This document shows positions 1 to 4,977 of a stretch of DNA of 30,699 nt, piece after piece. The first letter of the stretch is position 1; each line of letters begins with the position of its first letter. Made by a program: the position numbers and the translations under genes. Origin of the DNA: GCA-002722245 sp964230605 (GTDB lineage: Bacteria > Bacteroidota > Bacteroidia > Flavobacteriales_C > GCA-002722245); contig CAXRIN010000051.1 of assembly GCA_964230605.1 (NCBI GenBank), positions 1 through 30,699 of the forward strand. The letters run 5' to 3'. The notes below the pieces were generated by a model that saw only the letters and a program-made list of their open reading frames with translations, was not told where the DNA came from and did not search any database.

Positions 1-785
1 ACAGGAAGTGGAGTTACACTGCTTACCAAAGCCCAAGAACGGAAGAAGTTAGCTTTTGAAACCGAAACATTTGAAAGGGTATTAACAGTAATATCTAAAT
101 CTCCCGATAGAGTTACATCGCTCCATTCGGATGCTGTTGAGTTCCATCTTTGTGGGAAAATATTGGCTTCACTTAAAGAGTTTCCTGTGGCATCTACCTC
201 TTCTTGGTCATAAGTAAAGGATAGGGTAACATCTGGTTTGTCGGTATATCCGTTAGCATCTATAATCCAAAAACGGTTTACTACATTGGCAGAGTTGTCT
301 GCCGAACTAGAATTAAGGAAGCTAGTTACATCAGATGGTTTGTAATCCGAAGTGGTTGAATTATTGGTTGCATCATTATCGGTATAACTAGAAAATTTAA
401 TGTTCCCACTTCCTGTACCTGCACTTGTAATTTCTACACTAGCAGCGATTTTAGTTTTGGATGTATTGGTTGTTGTTATAGGCGTAGTAAAAGGAATTGT
501 GTATATTCCTGTACTAACTTCACCAACGTTCCATTTGATTTGGTTTTTTTCTTTTTTCGTGATAATATTTCCTCCAGTTCCTGAGGTAGCTAAAGCATTA
601 GTATTACCATTAGCCAATACTACAAAAATCGAATCGGTAGTTGCAGCGGTGTTTAATACCAAATAGGCATCATCTTTTATTACAGTTCTTACTTGTGAAA
701 AGACTGAAAACTGAAGAAAAAAACCAATAAAAAAAGTGAGAAAAAACTTGCTAGAGCGCGAGTTTATATATATATATATATACAT
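1..785 (-). CDS. Secreted surface protein, 5' part only
   Basis: An open frame of 261 codons runs from an ATG at 785 off the left edge of the window without a stop. Residues about 13-31 (starting KFFLTFFIGFFLQF and ending in FSQ) form a signal peptide. The rest is rich in Thr, Ser and Asn, like a beta-rich exported repeat or adhesin domain. The last visible residues (FFRSWALVSSVTPLP) resemble the stretch that precedes the sorting domain in many Bacteroidota type IX-secreted proteins, so a C-terminal sorting domain outside the window is inferred, not seen. The only in-frame ATG before the signal peptide lies at the end of a (TA)9 tract, which encodes alternating Tyr/Ile. I do not recognise the family or function. 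Confidence 0.75.
   Translation of the reverse strand, partial: MYIYIYINSRSSKFFLTFFIGFFLQFSVFSQVRTVIKDDAYLVLNTAATTDSIFVVLANGNTNALATSGTGGNIITKKEKNQIKWNVGEVSTGIYTIPFTTPITTTNTSKTKIAASVEITSAGTGSGNIKFSSYTDNDATNNSTTSDYKPSDVTSFLNSSSADNSANVVNRFWIIDANGYTDKPDVTLSFTYDQEEVDATGNSLSEANIFPQRWNSTASEWSDVTLSGDLDITVNTLSNVSVSKANFFRSWALVSSVTPLP
765..782. repeat. (TA)9 dinucleotide tract inside start of secreted gene
   Basis: Nine TA units lie between the ATG (783-785, minus strand) and the signal-peptide codons of the secreted protein. Gain or loss of one unit shifts the frame. One of the shifted frames reads AAA CTC GCG CTC TAG and stops at once. Such tracts can act as slip-strand switches; here that is an inference. 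Confidence 0.6.
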
Positions 786-1150
786 ATATGGCTTGTAAGG
801 ACTGTTATTGCAGAATGTTTTTTCAAATTTTTCATCTAGTTATTTCTCAAAATAGCATTTACGCAGTTAAATGTATTAAGTTTCGGTTTACCATCAAAAA
901 TTTACTAAAACGCTTTTTTAACACTGTAACCTGTAAATCAAACACTTTAAACCTCAAAAAAAGGAAATTGTATATAAATTTAAAAGAATTGTATACCGTA
1001 TCAAAACACCTAAAGGGGTGAAAAATTATTTTTTAATGAGTTTATATTAGTTAATTATATTGTAAATCAGTAGTTTAAAATTGGTTTTGGATGGTTTTTA
1101 AATATTGATTTGGGGTGTTTTTGACCAGCTCTAAAACTTGCGAACAACAA
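786..1150. other. Intergenic stretch, no supported gene
   Basis: This AT-rich gap separates the secreted-protein gene from the zeta-type cassette. It contains the first copy of the flanking repeat (1082-1122) and a weak hairpin (CACC, loop, GGTG near 1010-1020). Short open frames are present, but none has a recognisable protein sequence. Confidence 0.5.
1082..1122 (+). repeat. Cassette-flanking imperfect repeat, copy 1
   Basis: This copy reads TTGGTTTTGGATGGTTTTTA and continues into AAATATTGATTTGGGGTG. It closely resembles 1931-1973, with a shared core GATGGTTTTTAAAT followed by TT, G, TTGGG and GGTGTTTT. The two copies are in the same orientation and bracket the zeta-type gene pair. Confidence 0.55.
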
Positions 1151-1324
1151 TTACTTTTTGGGAAGAATAATGGTATTAGGATCTACTTCAACAATCTCAC
1201 CATTCTTAGACATTACCACTGGAGTATTTTTTTGTTTTTTCAACTCCAACATCTTAACGTAGGCTTTTTCTAAACCCTCTGTTAATTTACCCTCTAAGTC
1301 TTTTAATTGTTCTTTAATTCCCAT
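1151..1324 (-). CDS. 57-residue partner of zeta-type kinase
   Basis: The 57-residue product starts MGIKEQLKDLEGKLTEGLEK and ends NTIILPKK. It has an N-terminal charged amphipathic helix (residues 1-32), then a short strand-like part (VVMSKNGEIVEVDPN, 36-50). Its ATG lies inside the 3' end of the zeta-type gene (11-base overlap, different frame), so the two are translationally coupled. Small proteins of this make-up next to zeta-type P-loop genes are plausible antitoxins or partners. In epsilon/zeta systems the antitoxin gene usually comes first; here it is second. The pairing is inferred from overlap and composition, and the name of the family is not known to me. Confidence 0.7.
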   Translation of the reverse strand: MGIKEQLKDLEGKLTEGLEKAYVKMLELKKQKNTPVVMSKNGEIVEVDPNTIILPKK

Positions 1325-1889
1325 AATACTTTGTTTTTAACACATCCCAAACCTCTTGGCTTTTAACAATTAGTTCTTTTTGAGAACCTTCTGCGATTAC
1401 GTTAAATGTTTCTCCAGAGTTATTTAAAAGAATCCATTTATCTACCAATGGAATGTATAAATTAAATAAATTTAACAACCCCTTAGTATACCTTCTCTCT
1501 ATTACATCAGTTGGAATGTTATGTCCGCCTTCTTGTACTCTAATACTTACTCTTTTTTTAGCTAGTTCAATTGAATCTAAAGCCATAAAAAGCAGTACAA
1601 CCTCATACCCTTTTTCTTGAGCTTTTCGAACGAAGCCAGTATAACTCTTTGTTGAAAGGGTAGTTTCGAAAGCAAAGGATTGATTTTTCTCCAAAAGTTC
1701 ATTAATCCTATTCAACATGATTCTTCCAGCTTTTAAACCAGCGGCATCAGGATTAAATGGCGAAAGCCCTTTTGCTATCTCGTCTGCATTTACAAACTCC
1801 TTAACATTAAATATTTCAGGTAAAACCGTATACGAAGCAGTTGTTTTTCCAGCTCCGTTGGGTCCAGCTATAATGTATAGAGTTTTCAC
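1314..1889 (-). CDS. Zeta-toxin-like P-loop kinase
   Basis: The 191-residue product has a Walker A at residues 9-17 (GPNGAGKTT), then NADEIAKGL, the segment FAFETTLS that marks zeta-toxin-like kinases, and a conserved RxxxGGHxxP motif followed by xxRR around residues 118-133. Zeta toxins phosphorylate UDP-N-acetylglucosamine and block wall synthesis; many chromosomal relatives have other or unknown substrates. The start is GTG at 1889, immediately before MKTLYIIAG, which places the beta strand before the P-loop at the N-terminus as in the family. The gene overlaps a 57-residue partner downstream and is bracketed by similar repeats. Toxin activity is inferred; a housekeeping small-molecule kinase is possible. 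Confidence 0.85.
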   Translation of the reverse strand: MKTLYIIAGPNGAGKTTASYTVLPEIFNVKEFVNADEIAKGLSPFNPDAAGLKAGRIMLNRINELLEKNQSFAFETTLSTKSYTGFVRKAQEKGYEVVLLFMALDSIELAKKRVSIRVQEGGHNIPTDVIERRYTKGLLNLFNLYIPLVDKWILLNNSGETFNVIAEGSQKELIVKSQEVWDVLKTKYYGN

Positions 1890-1930
1890 AATTACAAATA
1901 TAACTTTTTACTTAGGAGAATGAAATAACT

Positions 1931-1973
1931 ATGGTTTCAGATGGTTTTTAAATTTTGGCTTGGGTGGTGTTTT
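1931..1973 (+). repeat. Cassette-flanking imperfect repeat, copy 2
   Basis: This copy reads ATGGTTTCAGATGGTTTTTA followed by AATTTTGGCTTGGGTGGTG. It lies upstream of the zeta-type gene, mirroring copy 1 on the far side of its partner. A shorter similar run (TTTTGGATGGTCTTTTAAGG) occurs at 15902-15921, so the sequence may belong to a dispersed family. Confidence 0.5.
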
Positions 1974-2015
1974 ACTATATCTTATAACGTATAATTTATT
2001 GGTTACGTCAGTTTT

Positions 2016-2072
2016 TATATGTTTTTAAATATAATTTACTTATATTTCATTTTTTATATTCAAAAACATATA
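2016..2072. promoter_or_regulatory. Inverted repeat upstream of hipB, probable operator
   Basis: The arms 2016-2034 (TATATGTTTTTAAATATAA) and 2054-2072 are inverted copies matching at 18 of 19 positions, with a 19-base spacer; the outer 11 bases match exactly. The second arm ends directly before the hipB ATG. HipB-type regulators bind paired inverted sites and repress their own operon, so this is a good operator candidate. Because both arms are AT-rich, chance plays some part. Confidence 0.55.
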
Positions 2073-2279
2073 ATGAAAAGTTTAGCTGATTTTGTAAAAC
2101 AAAAACGAAAAGAGGTGAATCTTACGCAAGAGGAGTTTGCTGAAAGGTTGGGTGTGGCATTAACTGTAGTAAGAAAGATAGAACAAGGGAAAACCAATAT
2201 GCAGCTTGATAAGGTTAACCTTATCCTAAACATGTTTGGGCATACTTTGGCTCCAGTACCTCAAAAAGATATTGAATAA
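2073..2279 (+). CDS. hipB: HipB-like Xre-family HTH antitoxin/repressor
   Basis: The 68-residue product starts MKSLADFVKQKRKEVNLTQE. It has the classic Xre/Cro helix-turn-helix (LTQEEFAERLGVALTVVRKIEQGKTN, residues about 16-41), then a C-terminal helix resembling the dimerising part of HipB (LDKVNLILNMFGHTLAPVP). An ATG 54 bases upstream would add a hydrophobic, AT-encoded leader that is not part of the family and would lie across the inverted repeat, so the ATG at 2073 is preferred. Its stop overlaps the start of the next gene (TAATG). It is the likely DNA-binding autorepressor of the hipBST operon. Confidence 0.9.
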   Translation: MKSLADFVKQKRKEVNLTQEEFAERLGVALTVVRKIEQGKTNMQLDKVNLILNMFGHTLAPVPQKDIE

Positions 2280-2608
2280 TGAAACAAGGGAAGGTTTTTT
2301 ATAAAGAGCATTTGGCTGGTATAATTACCGAAACACTGGATGGTGATTATGTTTTTAAGTACGATGAGGATTACATTGAAAATCACTCTGAGGACTTTTT
2401 AACTTTTACAATGCCGGTTAGAGCGGAAGAATATAGGGATAATAGACTATTTCCTTTTTTTGAAGGCTTAATTCCAGAAGGTTGGCTTTTGGATATTGCT
2501 ACCAAAAACTGGAAAATAAACAGCAATGACAGAATGAGTTTGTTGTTAGCTTGTTGTTCAAATTGCATTGGCACCGTTAGCGTTGAACCAATAGTTGAGG
2601 AGGAATGA
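2279..2608 (+). CDS. hipS: HipS-like protein (HipA N-terminal subdomain)
   Basis: The 109-residue product corresponds to the N-terminal subdomain of HipA kinases (the 'couple_hipA' domain): it begins MKQGKVFYKEHLAGIITE, carries the signature LFPFFEGLIPEGW (about residues 60-72) and ends with a DRMSLLLACCSNCIGTVSVE strand-helix segment. In standard HipA this is fused to the kinase. Here it is a separate gene between hipB and the kinase, the order of the three-gene HipBST system. In the studied E. coli HipBST, HipS rather than HipB neutralises the kinase; the same role is inferred here. The start overlaps hipB, and the 3' end overlaps hipT by ATGA. Confidence 0.88.
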   Translation: MKQGKVFYKEHLAGIITETLDGDYVFKYDEDYIENHSEDFLTFTMPVRAEEYRDNRLFPFFEGLIPEGWLLDIATKNWKINSNDRMSLLLACCSNCIGTVSVEPIVEEE

Positions 2609-3528
2609 AAAAGTGTTTATACTGTTATAAAGCTATTGAGAAGGGTGATTTTCATGAGAAGTGTAGTCTGGATTTTTTTGGATCGAAAACTCCTCCGGAA
2701 TTAGGATACAACTTTAAGGATATGGCTAGTTTGGCCAAAAATGTGGTGGAACGAAGTATTGCAGTACCAGGAGTTCAGCCTAAACTTTCGATGAGTTTAA
2801 TTGATGAAAAAATCAATAAAAGATTAACCGTTGTAGGTGCTCTTGGTGGTGATTATATTTTTAAACCTCCATCGCTAGATTATGAACAAATGCCAGAAAA
2901 CGAGCATTTAACTATGCGCATTGCCGAAGCTTTTGGGGTAAATGTAGTGCCATCAACCTTAATAAGACTAGCATCGGGCGAACTTTCTTATCTAACTAAA
3001 AGAATAGATAGGCTTAACAATGAGAAGGTACATATGTTGGATATGTTTCAAATAACGGAAGGGGTTGATAAGTATAAAAGCTCAATTGAAAAAGTTGCTA
3101 AGGCAATCAGTTCTTACTCTGAAAATAAGTTGTTTGACACCTTATTGTTTTTTGAGCTTACGCTGTTTTGCTTTGTAACAGGGAATAATGATATGCATCT
3201 AAAAAACTTTTCGTTAATTAAAAGTTCATCGGGTTGGGTGTTTTCTCCTGCTTACGATTTACTAAATGTTACAATTGTTAATCCAACCGATAAAGAAGAA
3301 TTAGCTTTAACCTTAGAGGGAAAAAAGAGCAAGCTAAAAAGGCAACATTTTGAAGACTTTGGTATTAAGAGCGGATTAACGTCTAAACAAGTTGAAGGCG
3401 CTTTTAAAAGGCTTTTGGCTAACAAGAGTAAAGCAGAATCTTTAATACAATCATCTTTTCTTTCTTCGGAAATGCAAGCAAAATATCTAACGGTTTTAAA
3501 TGAAAGATTCAATCGCTTGTTTGCTTAA
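2605..3528 (+). CDS. hipT: HipT-like serine/threonine kinase toxin
   Basis: The 307-residue product is the kinase core of HipA without the N-terminal subdomain. Features in order: a Cys/His cluster at residues 4, 7, 17 and 20 (CLYC...HEKC) suggesting a small zinc-binding knuckle; a Gly-rich loop around 51-62 (SIAVPGVQPKLS); the ATP-binding segment GGDYIFKPP; the catalytic loop TGNNDMHLKNFSL; and the metal-binding segment FSPAYDLLN. Known HipT phosphorylates tryptophanyl-tRNA synthetase, and HipA phosphorylates glutamyl-tRNA synthetase; the target here is unknown. The loop has Ser51 but Ala53 where E. coli HipT has a second autophosphorylated Ser. A strong purine-rich ribosome site (GAGGAGGA) ends just before the ATG, within hipS, consistent with coupled translation. 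Confidence 0.9.
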   Translation: MKKCLYCYKAIEKGDFHEKCSLDFFGSKTPPELGYNFKDMASLAKNVVERSIAVPGVQPKLSMSLIDEKINKRLTVVGALGGDYIFKPPSLDYEQMPENEHLTMRIAEAFGVNVVPSTLIRLASGELSYLTKRIDRLNNEKVHMLDMFQITEGVDKYKSSIEKVAKAISSYSENKLFDTLLFFELTLFCFVTGNNDMHLKNFSLIKSSSGWVFSPAYDLLNVTIVNPTDKEELALTLEGKKSKLKRQHFEDFGIKSGLTSKQVEGAFKRLLANKSKAESLIQSSFLSSEMQAKYLTVLNERFNRLFA

Positions 3529-3620
3529 TTTGAGTTAATGATTTCTTGTGTCAGATTTGAGTCAGACAGCTAAAATCGTTGTTTTTATTGAGGGTTGAGA
3601 TGTTGTATTGGAAAGTAGCT

Positions 3621-4025
3621 TCACTCAAACCCCGGTTTCTTTCTTAAGTTTTTGATAGTGCTTCTTTGTTTTTTTGCGTTGAGATTTCGTTTTTTTGAAG
3701 CTATTGTGGGTTTGGTAGGGATTCTTTTTTTTGCGATAATTAAACTATTTGATAGTATTGTTATTAATCGCTTAATGACCAATTCTTTATTTTTTAGTTG
3801 GCTTCGGGTTTCTTCGCATGATATGATGAGTGTGCCTTCGGAGGTTAGCTTTGATGATAGTTTGGTAAGGATGGTCGTTTTTTCGGATTCTGTTAAACCT
3901 TGTGATTCTTGAAGGCTGAAGTATAAAATTACTTTGGAAGAAACCTTATTTACATTTTGACCTCCAGGCCCAGAGCTTCTGGCTGTTTTAAAAGTAAGCT
4001 CGTTTATGATGATTTCTTGGTCCAA
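3621..4025 (-). CDS. arfB: Peptidyl-tRNA hydrolase ArfB (ribosome rescue)
   Basis: The 134-residue product has the class I release-factor GGQ motif at residues 21-23 (ARSSGPGGQNVNKVSSKV) and a basic C-terminal tail (KPTIASKKRNLNAKKQRS...) that in ArfB/YaeJ enters the empty mRNA channel. It lacks the stop-codon recognition domains of RF1/RF2. The role is hydrolysis of peptidyl-tRNA on ribosomes stalled without a stop codon. It starts 9 bases after the DUF2007 gene stop and is likely cotranscribed with it. It runs convergent to hipT. Length and motif fit the family well. Confidence 0.93.
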   Translation of the reverse strand: MDQEIIINELTFKTARSSGPGGQNVNKVSSKVILYFSLQESQGLTESEKTTILTKLSSKLTSEGTLIISCEETRSQLKNKELVIKRLITILSNSLIIAKKRIPTKPTIASKKRNLNAKKQRSTIKNLRKKPGFE

Positions 4026-4034
4026 AATGATTTT

Positions 4035-4214
4035 TTATTCGGCAAGGATTTTAATCGCTTTTTCAAGGTCTGAGGCATTAATTTGCAATTCCATGTTATT
4101 GCCTTTCTTATCACCACCCGTAAGTTTTGATTTTACGCCATGTAACTCTAGTTTTACTTGAATTAATTCGGCATCCTTTTTATTGCAATCGCTTAATAAG
4201 TTTACTGTTTCCAT
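4035..4214 (-). CDS. DUF2007-like small protein
   Basis: The 59-residue product (METVNLLSDCNKKDAELIQV...) has the ferredoxin-like pattern of DUF2007 proteins: an N-terminal strand, a helix with the DAELIQVKLELHGVKSKL pattern, then ELQINASDLEKAIKIL at the C-terminus. The family is proposed to act in signalling or protein interaction, without proven function. A start at 4274 is also open, but it would read through a near-perfect -7 box (TAATTTTG, 4220-4227), so the ATG at 4214 is chosen. It is probably in one operon with arfB. Confidence 0.75.
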   Translation of the reverse strand: METVNLLSDCNKKDAELIQVKLELHGVKSKLTGGDKKGNNMELQINASDLEKAIKILAE

Positions 4215-4219
4215 TGATG

Positions 4220-4227
4220 CAAAATTA
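4220..4227 (-). promoter_or_regulatory. -7 box TAATTTTG of the DUF2007-arfB operon
   Basis: The sequence TAATTTTG on the minus strand matches the Bacteroidota sigma-factor -7 consensus TAnnTTTG exactly. It ends five bases before the ATG at 4214, so the transcript would have no leader or almost none. Confidence 0.55.
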
Positions 4228-4288
4228 TGGAAGAAAACAATAGAATATGGATCAAATTTTTCAAGTTGATGCAATATCTTATTTTCGC

Positions 4289-4296
4289 TATCTTCG
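4289..4296 (+). promoter_or_regulatory. Probable -7 box TATCTTCG before the small protein gene
   Basis: TATCTTCG fits TAnnTTTG with one difference. It lies four bases before the ATG at 4301, the same spacing seen at several other genes in the window. A TTG at 4265-4267 is near the expected -33 position. Confidence 0.4.
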
Positions 4297-4300
4297 AGAT

Positions 4301-4483
4301 ATGTCTTCTCAAAATAAAATAAACTTTACAACTAAAGAGGAAAGTAAGAAGCTGCAACAAGAGCAGTTTCTAAGTTTAAATCCTTCTGAACGTTTTCTTT
4401 ATTTTATCAGAAACATGGCAGAGTCTCAGAAAATATTTCAGACAAAGGAAAATCAAAATACTAATTTCATTTTAAGTAAATGA
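4301..4483 (+). CDS. Small helical partner of nucleotidyltransferase
   Basis: The 60-residue product starts MSSQNKINFTTKEESKKLQQ and is mostly charged helix, with a LSLNPSERFLYFIRNMAES segment. The gene overlaps the nucleotidyltransferase start by ATGA, so the two are coupled. An upstream ATG at 4247 would add 18 residues (MDQIFQVDAISYFRYLRD); the -7-like box just before 4301 favours the shorter form, but this is not certain. I do not recognise the family. Its position before a nucleotidyltransferase suggests an antitoxin or accessory role, by analogy with other two-gene nucleotidyltransferase systems only. Confidence 0.65.
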   Translation: MSSQNKINFTTKEESKKLQQEQFLSLNPSERFLYFIRNMAESQKIFQTKENQNTNFILSK

Positions 4484-4965
4484 TTACTAAAGACTCTAAT
4501 TGGGAGGGTGATATTTTACATTTTTTAAGGCTTTGTTCCAAACATAAAGTTAGGATGATTATGGTGGGAGGTGGAGCTGTAAACTTTCATGGTTATCAAA
4601 GGCATTCAGCAGACGTGGATTTTTGGTTAGATACAGAGATTGAAAATTTTGAGAATCTAAAAGAAGCTTTGTTTGAAATGGGGTATGAGTTTGATGATTT
4701 TCCTAAAGAAGTTAAAAATCAAGAGCAAAATATTTCGTTAAAATTTAGTCCAGAGGCATTGCAGGTTGAGTTAATTACAAGGTTTGATGTTAATAAACCA
4801 TTTGCGAAAGCCTATGCTGATGCTGTTGAAACTGTTTACATTGAAGATGATTCTATTAAGTGGAAAATTTTAAATTTTGATGACCTTATAACCAGCAAGG
4901 TTAAATCCAATAGACCGAAGGATCAATTAGATATTCAAGAATTAAACAGAATACGAAAAAAATAA
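4480..4965 (+). CDS. MNT/AbiEii-type nucleotidyltransferase
   Basis: The 161-residue product has the nucleotidyltransferase signature: GGG at 30-32 (IMVGGGAVNFHGYQR), the metal-binding pair D45 and D47 in SADVDFWLD, and a candidate third acidic residue, E97, in LQVELITRF. The C-terminal helix (FDDLITSKVKSNRPKDQLDI) has the K...R.KD..DI pattern typical of the AbiEii and DUF6036-like branch. Such enzymes transfer nucleotides to tRNA or protein, and several act as toxins or phage-defence effectors. Being coupled to a small upstream gene and next to two other toxin-like modules suggests a similar role, but a repair or tRNA function cannot be excluded. Confidence 0.83.
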   Translation: MITKDSNWEGDILHFLRLCSKHKVRMIMVGGGAVNFHGYQRHSADVDFWLDTEIENFENLKEALFEMGYEFDDFPKEVKNQEQNISLKFSPEALQVELITRFDVNKPFAKAYADAVETVYIEDDSIKWKILNFDDLITSKVKSNRPKDQLDIQELNRIRKK

Positions 4966-4977
4966 GCGTTGATTATT

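Noticed and set aside
400..666. 88-residue plus-strand frame inside the secreted gene
   Set aside because: It is antisense to the minus-strand frame that has a signal peptide and continuous beta-rich sequence; its hydrophobic composition comes from the complement of Asn/Thr/Lys codons.
788..1021. 77-residue open frame on the plus strand
   Set aside because: It has no family-like pattern, lies in AT-rich intergenic DNA and starts in the dinucleotide tract region; most likely chance.
2019..2072. Longer start for hipB
   Set aside because: The extra 18 residues are encoded by the inverted repeat and are not part of the HTH family; the ATG at 2073 is preferred.
3529..3620. Small direct repeats (GTCAGATTTGAGTCAGAC) between hipT and arfB
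   Set aside because: Short, not conserved elsewhere in the window, and no terminator or promoter could be read there with confidence.
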